A stretch of 44,266 bases of DNA, taken from contig PNNC01000151.1 of assembly GCA_013824015.1 (NCBI GenBank), forward strand, positions 1 through 44,266, written 5' to 3'. Under the pieces are notes generated by a model. That model had not been told where the DNA came from and made no database searches. It was given only the letters and a program-made list of their open reading frames with translations. A program made the position numbers and the translations under genes. This DNA comes from Polaromonas sp. GTDB taxonomy: Bacteria; Pseudomonadota; Gammaproteobacteria; Burkholderiales; Burkholderiaceae_C. Below, one piece after another: positions 1 to 9,009 of the stretch (within the stretch, counting starts at the first letter, position 1; each line of letters begins with the position of its first letter).

Positions 1-608
1 AAACTGGCTTCCTCGCCTTCCAGGAACTCCTCGATCACGACGCGTGCGCCGCCGGCGTTGTGCGTGACGCCCAGCGGGTTGAAGCTGGGGTCGGGCGCCA
101 GCATGAACTCGATCGCCTCGTGCGCCTCGTGCAGGCTCATGGCCACCACCACACCCTTGCCTGCAGCCAGACCGTCGGCCTTGACCACAATCGGCGCGCC
201 CTTTTCATCGACATAGGCGTGGGCCGCCGTGGCGTCGGTAAAGGTTTCGTACTCGGCGGTCGGAATGCCGTGGCGCTTCATGAAGGCCTTGGAAAAAGCC
301 TTGGAGCTTTCCAGTTGTGCCGCCGCTTTTGTCGGACCGAACACCCGCAGGCCATGCAGGCGAAACTCGTCGACGATGCCGGCGGCCAGCGGCTGCTCGG
401 GGCCGACCACCGTCAGCGCGATCTTCTCCGCCAGTGCCCATTCGCGCAGCGCCTTCACATCGGTGATCGCGATGTTTTCCAGTCGGGCGTCCAGCGCGGT
501 CCCGCCATTGCCGGGCGCCACATACACGGCCTGCACCTTGGGGGATTGGGCCAGTTTCCAGGCCAGCGCGTGCTCACGGCCGCCGCCACCAATAACAAGA
601 ACTTTCAC
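1..608 (-). CDS. purD: Phosphoribosylamine-glycine ligase (GARS), N-terminal part, cut by window edge
   Basis: PurD joins glycine to 5-phosphoribosylamine using ATP, the second step of de novo purine synthesis, in the cytoplasm. The translation opens MKVLVIGGGGREHALAWKL, the glycine-rich N-terminal loop typical of GARS, and continues through the VGPEQPL and FGPTKAAAQLESSKAF motifs into the ATP-grasp domain (KADGLAAGKGVVVA). About 202 residues of a family near 425 are present; the rest lies left of the window. The start is GTG at 608, inside a GTGA overlap with the stop of the upstream small membrane protein gene, so the two are probably translationally coupled. It is the third gene of a yebC, small protein, purD run. 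Identity is secure. Confidence 0.96.
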   Translation of the reverse strand, partial: MKVLVIGGGGREHALAWKLAQSPKVQAVYVAPGNGGTALDARLENIAITDVKALREWALAEKIALTVVGPEQPLAAGIVDEFRLHGLRVFGPTKAAAQLESSKAFSKAFMKRHGIPTAEYETFTDATAAHAYVDEKGAPIVVKADGLAAGKGVVVAMSLHEAHEAIEFMLAPDPSFNPLGVTHNAGGARVVIEEFLEGEEAS

Positions 609-895
609 GGGATGTTCAACCTAAAAAACAGCAGGTAGCTGAGGTAAATAATGAGAAGAAAAACAATGCCAAGAATGACCTTGACCGCCCCCTTGCTGCG
701 GCGCTGGAGTTCCAGTGCCTGGTCGTTCACGGTACCGGCCTTCACGATGTTGGCGCGGGTTTCATCCACCAGCGACTTTTGCATCGCCAGCGATTCCTTT
801 TGCAGCGTGATGGCCTCCGCGCGCAGGCGGTTGCCCTCCTGCAGCAGTTGCTCGATGCGGGCCAGCCGCTCAGACGAATCCGTGTTGCCGTCCAT
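605..895 (-). CDS. Small C-terminally anchored membrane protein, function unknown
   Basis: The product has 96 residues. The first two thirds are charged and helix-forming, with heptad-like spacing (ERLARIEQLLQEGNRLRAEA, then QKESLAMQKSLVDETR), so a coiled coil is likely. A single hydrophobic segment, roughly residues 70-90 (VILGIVFLLIIYLSYLLFF), ends the protein, which suggests a tail-anchored inner-membrane topology. I do not recognise a named family. It starts 2 bases after the yebC stop, and its TGA overlaps the purD GTG start as GTGA. It therefore sits in the middle of a co-transcribed unit and could be a coupling or scaffold protein, but nothing in the sequence shows its role. Confidence 0.85.
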   Translation of the reverse strand: MDGNTDSSERLARIEQLLQEGNRLRAEAITLQKESLAMQKSLVDETRANIVKAGTVNDQALELQRRSKGAVKVILGIVFLLIIYLSYLLFFRLNIP

Positions 896-897
896 GG

Positions 898-1623
898 TCA
901 GGTGTCAAGCGAGGCGTTGTGGAACACATCCTGCGTGTCGTCCAGGTCTTCCAGCACGTCCAGCAAGCGCTGCATTTTCTGGGCGTCGTCGCCCGTGAGC
1001 TCGATCATGTTGTCGGCCCGCATGGTGACTTCGGCCACTTCGGGCTTGAGGCCGGCGGCTTCCAGGGCGTTCTTGACGGTTTCGAAATCCGTGTAAGGCG
1101 TCAGCACCTCGATGGCGCCGTCCTCGTGGGTGATCACGTCGTCGGCGCCGGACTCCAGCGCCACTTCCATGATCCTGTCCTCACTGGTGCCGGGCGCAAA
1201 AATCAGCTGGCCGCAGTGCTTGAACTGGAAAGCCACCGAGCCTTCGGTGCCCATGTTGCCGCCGTGTTTGGAAAACGCATGCCGCACCTCGGCCACGGTG
1301 CGCACCTTGTTGTCGGTCATGCAGTCCACGATGATGGCTGCGCCGCCGATGCCGTAACCTTCGTAACGCACTTCCTCGTAATGCACACCTTCGAGGCTGC
1401 CGGTGGCCTTGGCAATGCCGTACTTGACGTTTTCATTGGGCATGTTGGCCGCCTTGGCCTTGTCCACCGCCAGGCGCAAGCGCGGATTGGTGCCCAGGTC
1501 GCCGCCGCCCATACGTGCCGCGACCATGATTTCACGCATCACACGGGTCCAGATACGCTGGCGTTTTTCATCCTGGCGCCCCTTGCGGTGCTGAATATTC
1601 GCCCATTTGCTGTGACCGGCCAC
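898..1623 (-). CDS. yebC: YebC/PmpR (TACO1) family protein
   Basis: The 241-residue product begins [20 protein letters not shown], the signature of the YebC/TACO1 family, and is the usual length. Members have been described as DNA-binding regulators (PmpR) and, more recently, as ribosome-associated translation factors; the sequence alone does not choose between these. Three domains are expected: a basic helical N-terminus, then two alpha/beta domains containing [17 protein letters not shown] and [14 protein letters not shown]. The start is GTG, preceded by an AAAGGA ribosome site. It is first in the unit with the small membrane protein and purD, and is divergent from the HerA-like ATPase gene across a 65-base gap that must hold both promoters. 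Confidence 0.96.
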   Translation of the reverse strand: MAGHSKWANIQHRKGRQDEKRQRIWTRVMREIMVAARMGGGDLGTNPRLRLAVDKAKAANMPNENVKYGIAKATGSLEGVHYEEVRYEGYGIGGAAIIVDCMTDNKVRTVAEVRHAFSKHGGNMGTEGSVAFQFKHCGQLIFAPGTSEDRIMEVALESGADDVITHEDGAIEVLTPYTDFETVKNALEAAGLKPEVAEVTMRADNMIELTGDDAQKMQRLLDVLEDLDDTQDVFHNASLDT

Positions 1624-1688
1624 GGAAATCCTTTGGAATTGATTTAATCTACAAAGCGTATTTTACTTTTTCACTTCCAGGACACCCC

Positions 1689-3170
1689 ATGGCCGAGCCC
1701 TTTTTGATTGCCCGGAATGCTTCCACCACCTGTGAGCTGCTGCCGGCGCTGGCGAATCGCCACGGTTTGATCACCGGCGCCACCGGCACCGGCAAGACCG
1801 TGACCCTGCAGACGCTGGCGGAAAACTTCTCGAAAATCGGCGTGCCGGTCTTTATGGCCGACGTCAAGGGCGACCTCGCCGGCATCAGCCAGACCGGCAG
1901 CATCGGCGACAAAATGGGCGCGGTGCTCAAGGAACGCGGCATCGACAAACCGGAACCGCTGGCCTGCCCCACCACCTTGTGGGACGTGTTCGGCGAACAG
2001 GGCCACCCGGTGCGCGCCACCGTGTCCGACATGGGCCCGCTGCTGCTGGGCCGCATGCTGGGCCTGAACGAAACCCAGGCCGGTGTGATCAACCTGGTGT
2101 TCAAGATCGCCGACGACGCCGGCATGCTGCTGCTGGACCTCAAGGACCTGCGCGCCATGCTGCAACATGTGGGCGACAACGCCAGCAAGTTCACCACCGA
2201 GTACGGCAACATCAGCGCCGCCAGCGTCGGCGCGATCCAGCGCGGACTGATGCAGATCGAAACCCAGGGCGGCGACAAGTTTTTCGGCGAGCCCATGCTC
2301 AACATCAGCGACTTCATGCAGACGGTCGATGGCAAGGGGGTGATCAACATCCTGGCCGCCGACAAACTGATGAACTCGCCGCGCCTGTACGCCACCTTTT
2401 TGCTGTGGATGTTGTCCGAGCTGTTCGAGCAGCTGCCCGAGATCGGCGACCCGGAGCAGCCCAAGCTGGTGTTTTTCTTTGACGAGGCGCATCTGCTGTT
2501 CAACGAAGCACCCAAGGCGCTGATCGAACGTATCGAACTGGTGGTGCGGCTGGTGCGCTCCAAGGGCGTCGGCGTGTACTTCGTCACCCAGAACCCGCTG
2601 GACATTCCCGATTCGGTGCTGGCCCAGCTCGGCAACCGGGTGCAACATGCGCTGCGCGCCTTCACACCACGCGACCAGAAGGCGGTCAAGGCGACGGCCC
2701 AGACCATGCGGCAAAAACCCGGCCTGGACATCGAAACCGCGATCACCGAACTGGCGGTCGGCGAGGCCCTGCTGAGTTTTCTCGACAGCAAGGGACGGCC
2801 CAGCGTGACAGAGCGCGCCTATGTGCTGCCGCCGGGCAGCCAGATCGGCCCGATCACGCCGCAGCAGCGCCATGCGCTGGTGGCGAACTCGCTGGTGACC
2901 GGCGTCTACGAAAAAGCCGTGGACAGCGAATCCGCCTATGAAATGCTCAAGGCCCGCACCGCGGCGACACAGGCCGAAACCGCCAAGGCCGCCGAAGATT
3001 CAGGCGGTTTGATGGGCGGCATCAGCGACGTGTTGTTCGGCTCCAAAGGTCCGCGCGGCGGCCAGCGCGACGGGCTGGTGCAGCAGGTGCTCAAGTCCGA
3101 AGCCCGCAACCTGGCGCGCCAGGTGTTGCGCGGCGCGCTCGGCGGCATCCTGGGCGGCAGGAAGCGCTGA
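1689..3170 (+). CDS. HerA-like P-loop ATPase, DUF853 (YjgR) family
   Basis: This is a 493-residue cytoplasmic P-loop NTPase. Walker A is GATGTGKT at residues 30-37, and Walker B is [11 protein letters not shown] with D265 and E266. [19 protein letters not shown] follows about 30 residues later, as in HerA/FtsK-type motors. Length and the end pattern ([10 protein letters not shown], then GGILGGRKR) match the DUF853/YjgR group rather than archaeal HerA, which has extra N-terminal strands. The biological role of this group is not established; a DNA- or protein-pumping hexamer is inferred from the fold. AGGA lies 6 bases before the ATG. There is no NurA-like nuclease next to it, so this does not look like a HerA-NurA defence or repair pair. 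It converges on the MFS gene. Confidence 0.9.
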   Translation: MAEPFLIARNASTTCELLPALANRHGLITGATGTGKTVTLQTLAENFSKIGVPVFMADVKGDLAGISQTGSIGDKMGAVLKERGIDKPEPLACPTTLWDVFGEQGHPVRATVSDMGPLLLGRMLGLNETQAGVINLVFKIADDAGMLLLDLKDLRAMLQHVGDNASKFTTEYGNISAASVGAIQRGLMQIETQGGDKFFGEPMLNISDFMQTVDGKGVINILAADKLMNSPRLYATFLLWMLSELFEQLPEIGDPEQPKLVFFFDEAHLLFNEAPKALIERIELVVRLVRSKGVGVYFVTQNPLDIPDSVLAQLGNRVQHALRAFTPRDQKAVKATAQTMRQKPGLDIETAITELAVGEALLSFLDSKGRPSVTERAYVLPPGSQIGPITPQQRHALVANSLVTGVYEKAVDSESAYEMLKARTAATQAETAKAAEDSGGLMGGISDVLFGSKGPRGGQRDGLVQQVLKSEARNLARQVLRGALGGILGGRKR

Positions 3171-3198
3171 ACCGGTTCGCTCGATTGTTCAGCGCTGC

Positions 3199-4425
3199 CT
3201 AAGCGCTCGCGGTGGCCGCGACCCCGGCGGATGCAGGCCACAGCCGTACGCCCAGTGCCGCCAGCGAGCTCAGGGTCGCCAGCAGCGTCACGGCGATCCA
3301 GCCCCATTGCGCCAGCAGCAGGCTGCCGAGTGCCGCGCCCGCGGCCATGCCGGTGAACATGCCGACAAACAGGATGGCGTTCAGGCGGCTGCGCGCCTCG
3401 GGCGCTATGCCGTAAACAATCGTCTGGTGCGCCACCAACGTGGCCTGCATGCCCAGGTCGAAACCGATGGCACAGACCACCAGCAGCCACAGGCTGGCCT
3501 GGGTCGAGAGCAGCGGCGACAGCAACATCGCGGCAAAAAACAGCGCCGCCATTGCGGTGCCCAGCCGTGTCACCCACTCCGGGCCGCGCCGGTCGGCGAG
3601 CCGGCCGGCCAGCGGCGCCGCCAGCGCACCGGCCGCTCCGGCCAGGCCAAAGGCGCCTGCCGCCGAAGCGCCCAGGTGAAAAGGCGCGCCATGCAGCATC
3701 ACCGCCAGCGTGGACCAGAAGGCGCTGAAGCCCATGGCCAGCAGGCCCTGCGCCAGTGCCGCCCGGCGCAGCGCGCCGTGGCGTTTCCACAGCCCGGCCA
3801 GGGAAGCCAGCAAGGCGCCGTAGGCCAGTTGGGTGGTCGGCGGGAAACGCGGCAGGCTGCGCCACATCGCCACCGCCACCAGCGCCACACTGGCGGCGGC
3901 GACCAAAAACATGCTGCGCCAGCCCCAATGTTCGGCCACCAGGCCGCTGACCACGCGCGACAGCAAAATGCCCAGCAGCAATCCGGTCATGACCGTGCCC
4001 ACGGCCCGGCCGCGGTGCGCCTCCGGCGCCAGCGTTGCGGCCGCCGGCACGATGTCCTGGGCCACCGTGGCGGCCAGGCCGGTGGCAAAACTCGCGACCA
4101 GCAACATGCTGATGCCGGGCGCAAAACCGCCCAGCAGCAGGGCCAGGCACAGCGCGGCCGACTTGATCGCGATGATGTTGCGGCGGTCATAACGGTCGCC
4201 GAGCGGCGCCAGTAACAGCAGGCCCAGCGCATAACCGAGCTGCGTCAGTGTCGGCACAAAACCGATCACGCCTTCGGACACCCCGAGTTCGGTGCCGAGC
4301 ATGCCCAGCATCGGCTGGCTGTAATAAATCGAGGCGACCGTCAGGCCGGCGCCGGTGGCCAGCAGGAACAGGCGCGAGGCCGGCAAAGCCGGCGCGCTGA
4401 CATACGAATTCTGGATGGATGACAT
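3199..4425 (-). CDS. Major facilitator superfamily transporter
   Basis: The 408-residue product is almost wholly hydrophobic, with about 12 predicted membrane helices. The MFS motif A variant GDRYDRRN lies between helices 2 and 3, at about residues 77-84. It resembles uncharacterised exporters of the YgaY type, so substrate and direction are unknown. The ATG at 4425 was chosen because it begins MSSIQNSYVSAPALPASRLF directly before the first helix. The open frame runs further upstream, but that stretch is polar and unlike an MFS N-terminus. It is divergent from the LysR gene at 4521, the standard layout for a regulator controlling its neighbour, so LysR-dependent control is inferred. Confidence 0.9.
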   Translation of the reverse strand: MSSIQNSYVSAPALPASRLFLLATGAGLTVASIYYSQPMLGMLGTELGVSEGVIGFVPTLTQLGYALGLLLLAPLGDRYDRRNIIAIKSAALCLALLLGGFAPGISMLLVASFATGLAATVAQDIVPAAATLAPEAHRGRAVGTVMTGLLLGILLSRVVSGLVAEHWGWRSMFLVAAASVALVAVAMWRSLPRFPPTTQLAYGALLASLAGLWKRHGALRRAALAQGLLAMGFSAFWSTLAVMLHGAPFHLGASAAGAFGLAGAAGALAAPLAGRLADRRGPEWVTRLGTAMAALFFAAMLLSPLLSTQASLWLLVVCAIGFDLGMQATLVAHQTIVYGIAPEARSRLNAILFVGMFTGMAAGAALGSLLLAQWGWIAVTLLATLSSLAALGVRLWPASAGVAATASA

Positions 4426-4520
4426 CGGGTTACTACCAGTTTTTGGGATGATTCGAGTATCAGCGCGCTTTGTTGACCGCGGAAGTAGCCTGAACCGAAC
4501 AAGCTCTATACACTGAGCGT

Positions 4521-5468
4521 ATGAGCAAATCAGCCCTGCCGCACGATCCGCCTGCTTCCTCCCCGCTGGACCGCGTCGCCCTGATGCAGACCTTTGTACG
4601 GATTGTCGAGACCGGCAGCCTGTCGGCCGCAGCAGCACAGATGGGCACCACCCAGCCCACGGTGAGCCGACGGCTGCAGGCGCTGGAGCGCTCGTTGGGC
4701 CTGCCGCTGCTGCAGCGCTCCACCCACCGCATGAAACTCACCGAGGACGGCGAACGCTGTTTTGAACGCGCCAAGGAGCTGCTGGCCAACCTCGAAGCCT
4801 TCGACGCCGACATGCGCGGCACCGGCGACCAGCCCGAGGGCACCTTGCGCGTGGTGGTGCCGCACGCCTTCGGCCAGCAACAACTGGTGGGGCCGCTCGG
4901 CACCTATCTGCAGCGTTATCCGAAGGTGGCGGTCGAATGGCTGCTGACCGACCGCGAGCCCGACTTCATCGCCAGCGGCATCGACTGCGCCATCCATGTC
5001 GGCGAGGTCACCGATCCAACCGCGGTGGCGATCCGGCTGTCGCAGGTGCGGCGCATCGTGATCGCTGCGCCTGCGGTCACTGAGGGCCTGCCTGTGCCGA
5101 CACATCCCTCGGAGCTGGCCGCCCTGCCCTGGCTGGCGATGCGCACCTTTTACCGCGACAGCATCACGCTGGTCCACAGCCGCAGCGGCGAACGGGTGCA
5201 ACTGGCGATTCGCCCGCGCATGAGCACCGACAGCCTCTATGCGCTGCGCAGTGCCGCCTGCGCGGGGCTGGGCATGGGCGTGATCTCGGCCTGGATGGCG
5301 GCCGACGACATCGCTCAGGGCCGGCTGAACCATCTGGTGCCCGACTGGCAGGCCGAGCTGCTGCCGATCTACCTGGTCTATCCGCATGCGCGTTTTTATT
5401 CCTCGCGTCTGCGCCGCTTCATCGAGGTCATGCGCGAGACCGTGCCCGCCGCGATGGACGCCACCTGA
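4521..5468 (+). CDS. LysR-family transcriptional regulator beside MFS transporter
   Basis: The 315-residue product has an N-terminal winged helix-turn-helix (about residues 20-80) with TGSLSAAAAQMGTTQPTVSR as the recognition region, then a two-lobed effector-binding domain. It resembles the CrgA/DmlR branch of LysR regulators by its RRLQALERSLGLPLLQRSTH segment. The regulator is divergent from the MFS gene with a 95-base gap, where operator sites for both would be expected. TATACA at 4508-4513 is too close to the start to be a convincing -10 for a leadered transcript. The effector is unknown. The downstream urc genes begin 122 bases later and have their own candidate promoter, so a link to them is possible but not shown. 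Confidence 0.92.
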   Translation: MSKSALPHDPPASSPLDRVALMQTFVRIVETGSLSAAAAQMGTTQPTVSRRLQALERSLGLPLLQRSTHRMKLTEDGERCFERAKELLANLEAFDADMRGTGDQPEGTLRVVVPHAFGQQQLVGPLGTYLQRYPKVAVEWLLTDREPDFIASGIDCAIHVGEVTDPTAVAIRLSQVRRIVIAAPAVTEGLPVPTHPSELAALPWLAMRTFYRDSITLVHSRSGERVQLAIRPRMSTDSLYALRSAACAGLGMGVISAWMAADDIAQGRLNHLVPDWQAELLPIYLVYPHARFYSSRLRRFIEVMRETVPAAMDAT

Positions 5469-5538
5469 CACCAGGCAGCGGAGAAAGTCGCCGCTGTCGC
5501 GATTTATCCTCAGCGCAGTTGCTTTTCCGGCACAGCCC

Positions 5539-5567
5539 TTGCAAGCCCCCAATGTCATCGGTACATT
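5539..5567 (+). promoter_or_regulatory. Candidate sigma-70 promoter of the urc cluster
   Basis: TTGCAA at 5539-5544 and TACATT at 5562-5567 are 17 bases apart, each matching the -35 and -10 consensus at 4 of 6 positions. They lie just before the urc1-like ATG at 5591, which would give a very short leader. The call rests on pattern matching alone. Confidence 0.3.
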
Positions 5568-5590
5568 CGATTTTTTGAAGGGTTCCCTTT

Positions 5591-6886
5591 ATGCCTGCTG
5601 AGCTCGCCAAACCCTCCGACCCGGTCGCCGCAGCAACTGCTTCGAGTCCCGCTCCCCGCCATATCCGGCTGACGTCGCACGCCGGCGGCCAGGGCGCCTT
5701 GCCCATCCACTGGGGTGCGGCCACCGCCACGGAACGCGGCCCGGTGATCGGCACCACCACCAACCGCAGCCACCGCAACGTGATCGGCACGCACAGCGGC
5801 TCCTACAGCGTGTACCGCGCGCTGGCCGTGGCCTCCGGCGCGCTCAAGGCCAGCCACAAGGCCGACCTGACCAACACCGCGCCGACCGACATCATCGGCC
5901 CCTACCCGCAATGGAGCGAACCGGGCCGCATCGTGGCGATGGACCCCTGGGGCGCGACCATCGCCGATGTGTTCGCCAGTGAACTGGCGGCCGGCTACGA
6001 CATCCGCCCGACGATTGCCGTGACCCAGGCGCATGTGATCCTGCCCGAGGTGATCGAGGCGCTGCAGTCCGGCCGGCTCAAGGCCGACGGCAAGTACCTG
6101 ACGAGCGGCGGCGCGGCCATGGTGACCAAGGTGGCGGTCGAGCCGGTCTGGTACCTGCCCGAAGTCGCCAAACGGTTCAACTGCAGCGAGACCGATTTGC
6201 GCCGCGTGTTGTTCGAGGAAACCGGCGGCATGTACCCGGAGCTCGTGACGCGCAGCGACCTCGAGGTGTTTCTGCCGCCGATTGGTGGCCTGACCGCCTA
6301 CATCTTCGGCAAGCCGCGCGACCTGGCGAATCCGGACATCGAACTGACCGCCCGCGTGCATGACGAGTGCAACGGCTCGGACGTCTTCGGCTCGGACATC
6401 TGCACCTGCCGGCCCTATTTGACCCACGCGATCGAGGAATGTATCCAGGGCGCGCAGCGTGGCGGCGTTGGCCTCGTCTCCTACTTCCGCAAGGAAGGCC
6501 GCGCCCTCGGCGAGGTCACCAAGTTCCTGGTCTACAACGCGCGCAAACGCCAGGTCGGTGGCGACACCGCCGACCAGTACTTCAACCGCACCGAATGTGT
6601 GGCCGGTGTGCAGGACATGCGTTTCCAGGAGCTGATGCCCGACGTGCTGAACTGGCTGGGCATACGCAAGATCCACCGGCTGGTATCCATGAGCAACATG
6701 AAGTACGACGCGATCACCCGCGCCGGCATCGAGGTGGTCGAGCGTGTCAACATCCCCGACCACATGATTCCCGCCGATGCGCAGGTCGAGATGGACGCCA
6801 AGATGGCGGCCGGCTACTTCACGCCCGGCGCCGTGCCGACCGCCGACGAGCTCAAAAAAGCCAAGGGCCGGGGGCTGGATGCCTGA
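5591..6886 (+). CDS. GTP cyclohydrolase II-like protein of the uracil catabolism (Urc) pathway
   Basis: The protein has 431 residues, about twice the length of RibA. The C-terminal half is RibA-like. The zinc cysteines are kept as C260, C271 and C273 (DECNGSDVFGSDICTC), followed by SYFRKEGRALGEVTKF, and the catalytic D-x-R pair is present as D342-M343-R344. The N-terminal roughly 230 residues are the extra domain found in Urc1. In the yeast Lachancea kluyveri, URC1 is required to use uracil as a nitrogen source together with URC4 (DUF1688) and a uracil phosphoribosyltransferase. Here the next two genes are exactly those partners, so pyrimidine ring degradation is far more likely than riboflavin synthesis. 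Its stop overlaps the DUF1688 start by 8 bases. The AAGGG before the ATG is a reasonable ribosome site. Confidence 0.9.
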   Translation: MPAELAKPSDPVAAATASSPAPRHIRLTSHAGGQGALPIHWGAATATERGPVIGTTTNRSHRNVIGTHSGSYSVYRALAVASGALKASHKADLTNTAPTDIIGPYPQWSEPGRIVAMDPWGATIADVFASELAAGYDIRPTIAVTQAHVILPEVIEALQSGRLKADGKYLTSGGAAMVTKVAVEPVWYLPEVAKRFNCSETDLRRVLFEETGGMYPELVTRSDLEVFLPPIGGLTAYIFGKPRDLANPDIELTARVHDECNGSDVFGSDICTCRPYLTHAIEECIQGAQRGGVGLVSYFRKEGRALGEVTKFLVYNARKRQVGGDTADQYFNRTECVAGVQDMRFQELMPDVLNWLGIRKIHRLVSMSNMKYDAITRAGIEVVERVNIPDHMIPADAQVEMDAKMAAGYFTPGAVPTADELKKAKGRGLDA

Positions 6887-8171
6887 CGCCCCGACGCCGC
6901 CCGCAATCGCTATCAATTCCATAGCTGCCAAGACCCATCCGACAGGGGCTACGGCCGAATTACGCTCTACAACCACGATTCGCCGCCGGGCCCGGGCGCT
7001 GCTGGCGCGGGCGCGCCGCGGCGAATCGGCCTGGTTCAGCATCAACGATGGCGCCATGCTGACCGCCGCTGCACTGGTCGCCGAACTGACCCGCGTGCGT
7101 TACCCGGACCTGGTGATTCCGTACCACAGCCGCTGGCGGCATTTCGAGGCCGGCGCCGTGGACCGGCTGGCGCAGCTCAATGCGGCGCTGGGCCCGGTGG
7201 GCCCCGCAGACCGTGCCCGCGCCCAGATCGACCTGGCCCTGGTCAGCGTGTTGCTGGACGCCGGCGCCGGCGCCGACTGGTGTTACCACGAAGCCGCTGT
7301 CGGCGAACATCCGGCCCAGCAGTTCAGCCGTTCCGAAGGCCTCGGTGTCGCAAGTTTTCATGCCTTCATGGACGGCCTGTTCTCCAGCGACCCGGCGCAC
7401 CCTTTGCAGGCCGATGCCGCCGGCCTGCAGGCCGTCACCGCCGAACGCCTGGCGCAGGCGTTCCAGGTCAGCGCCGCCAACCCGCTGGTGGGCCTGGACG
7501 GCCGCGCCGCGTTGTTGCGCCGCCTCGGCCAGGCGCTGCAGGCCCAGCCGGCGCTGTTTGGCCAGCCGGGACGGCCCGGCCACCTGTTCGACCAGCTCGC
7601 GCCCACGGGCAGCGGCACGGTGCAGGCGCACGACGTGTTGTCGCTGCTGCTGACCGGGCTGGCGGCGATCTGGCCGGCGCAGAACGTTCTCGATGGCGAG
7701 CCGCTGGGCGACTGCTGGCGCCACCCGGCTGCCGGCGAATCCGCAGCCGGCGCCAGCCGCGGCTGGATGCCGTTTCACAAGCTCTCGCAGTGGCTGACCT
7801 ACTCGCTGCTCGAACCGTTTGAATGGGCCGGCATCCAGGTCCAGGGCCTGGACGCGCTGACCGGACTGCCCGAGTACCGCAACGGCGGCCTGTTCCTCGA
7901 TGCCGGCGTGCTGATGCTGAAGGATCCGTCGCTGGCCGAACGCCTTCACGCGCCCGGCGACGAGCTGATCGTCGAATGGCGGGCGCTGACGGTGGCCTTG
8001 CTCGACGAGCTCGCGCCGCTGGTGCGCGAGCAGTTAGGATTGAGCGCCGAACAGATGCCGCTGGCCTGTGTGCTCGAAGGCGGCACCTGGGCCGCAGGGC
8101 GCGCTCTGGCACAGCAATTGCACGGAGGCCAACCGCCTCTGAACATCCAAAGTGATGGCACTGTATTTTGA
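6879..8171 (+). CDS. DUF1688 protein, Urc4-like, uracil catabolism
   Basis: The product has 430 residues. Conserved DUF1688 segments include [15 protein letters not shown] (about residue 85), [20 protein letters not shown] and [18 protein letters not shown]1688 proteins act with Urc1 in the Urc pathway, but I know of no settled reaction for them. The frame is open further upstream, but that part overlaps urc1 and is its shadow. ATG 6879 overlaps the urc1 stop by 8 bases. The recognisable domain starts near residue 30. Residues 9-28 are encoded by a copy of the dispersed repeat found seven times in this window, so the leader looks like inserted sequence read through in frame. No other ATG, GTG or TTG start suits the domain. 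The end overlaps a possible upstream start of upp. Confidence 0.88.
   Translation: MPDAPTPPAIAINSIAAKTHPTGATAELRSTTTIRRRARALLARARRGESAWFSINDGAMLTAAALVAELTRVRYPDLVIPYHSRWRHFEAGAVDRLAQLNAALGPVGPADRARAQIDLALVSVLLDAGAGADWCYHEAAVGEHPAQQFSRSEGLGVASFHAFMDGLFSSDPAHPLQADAAGLQAVTAERLAQAFQVSAANPLVGLDGRAALLRRLGQALQAQPALFGQPGRPGHLFDQLAPTGSGTVQAHDVLSLLLTGLAAIWPAQNVLDGEPLGDCWRHPAAGESAAGASRGWMPFHKLSQWLTYSLLEPFEWAGIQVQGLDALTGLPEYRNGGLFLDAGVLMLKDPSLAERLHAPGDELIVEWRALTVALLDELAPLVREQLGLSAEQMPLACVLEGGTWAAGRALAQQLHGGQPPLNIQSDGTVF
6905..6961 (-). repeat. Dispersed two-hairpin repeat, copy 1, inside the DUF1688 coding region
   Basis: Read on the minus strand, this copy has the family order: aattcggccgtagcccctgt, a variable middle, then cagctatggaattgatagcg. 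It is the only copy of the seven on the minus strand and the only one inside a gene. It encodes residues 9-28 of the DUF1688 protein without breaking the frame. Confidence 0.75.
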
Positions 8172-8199
8172 AACACCACCCTCAGAGGCCCACCCGCAC

Positions 8200-8841
8200 A
8201 TGACCCGCTACAACGACAAAGTCCACCTGATCGACCATCCGCTGGTGCAGCACAAGCTGACCCTGATGCGGCGCAAGGACGCGTCCACCAACACCTTCCG
8301 CACCCTGCTCAACGAACTCAGCATGCTGATGGCCTATGAGGTCACCCGCGACATGCCGATGCAGGACATCGAGATCGAAACGCCGCTTGAAAAAACCACC
8401 TCCAAAGTCATCGACGGCAAGAAGCTGGTGTTTGTCTCCATCCTGCGCGCCGGCAACGGCATCCTCGAAGGCATGCTCAGCGTGGTGCCGGGCGCGCGTG
8501 TCGGCCATGTCGGCCTGTACCGCGACCCCAAAACCCTGACCGCGGTCGAGTACTACTTCAAGATGCCGCACGACATGGAAGAGCGCGACATCGTCATCGT
8601 CGATCCGATGCTGGCCACCGGCAACTCGGCGATTGCCGCGGTCGAGCGCCTGAAGGAGCTCAACCCCAAGTCGATCAAGTTCGTCTGCCTGCTGACCTGC
8701 CCCGAAGGTATCGCGGCGCTGCAGGCCGCCCACCCCGACGTGCCGATCTACACCGCCGCCATCGACCGCGAACTCAACGACCACGGCTACATCCTGCCGG
8801 GCCTCGGTGATGCTGGTGACCGGATTTTCGGAACGAAATAG
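8200..8841 (+). CDS. upp: Uracil phosphoribosyltransferase
   Basis: Upp converts uracil and PRPP to UMP. The product (213 residues from ATG 8200) reads [20 protein letters not shown] at the start, has the PRPP-binding loop [12 protein letters not shown] and ends [14 protein letters not shown], all standard for Upp. In-frame GTG 8152 and ATG 8155 would add 15-16 residues and overlap DUF1688, but AGAGG sits 11 bases before 8200 and the family normally starts close to there. As third gene of the urc run it supplies UMP, the likely entry point to the Urc pathway (the yeast counterpart is URC6). Its stop codon falls within the first bases of repeat copy 2. Confidence 0.95.
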   Translation: MTRYNDKVHLIDHPLVQHKLTLMRRKDASTNTFRTLLNELSMLMAYEVTRDMPMQDIEIETPLEKTTSKVIDGKKLVFVSILRAGNGILEGMLSVVPGARVGHVGLYRDPKTLTAVEYYFKMPHDMEERDIVIVDPMLATGNSAIAAVERLKELNPKSIKFVCLLTCPEGIAALQAAHPDVPIYTAAIDRELNDHGYILPGLGDAGDRIFGTK

Positions 8842-8890
8842 GCCTCCAGCCCATGTCCAGCATGGGCAGGCAGCTATTTTTTTTGTAGCA
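8836..8890 (+). repeat. Dispersed two-hairpin repeat, copy 2, at the upp stop codon
   Basis: The copy has the form aaataggcctccagcccatg ... ggcaggcagctatttttttt gtagca. The first six bases, aaatag, are the last sense codon and the stop of upp. The usual family start is aaatcgg, so the element lies flush against, or within, the 3' end of the gene. Confidence 0.75.
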
Positions 8891-9009
8891 GACGCCATGC
8901 TTCACGAGGACTCCATGGACCGGCCGCACCGCTTCCGAGCCTTGCCCTGGGCGGCCGGGCATACCCAGGGCCCGGGCGATGGCCGGCCCTGCCGCCGGGG
9001 ACAACATTG

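Noticed and set aside
1689..3170. HerA-NurA type defence or repair pair
   Set aside because: No NurA-like, SIR2 or DUF4297 partner is adjacent; the neighbours are yebC and an MFS gene.
6777..6878. Earlier start for the DUF1688 gene
   Set aside because: It lies inside the urc1-like gene in another frame and encodes Arg/Pro-rich sequence unlike the family.
5591..6886. Reading this gene as riboflavin-synthesis ribA
   Set aside because: It is twice RibA length, has an extra N-terminal domain and is overlapped by DUF1688 with upp next, the Urc combination.
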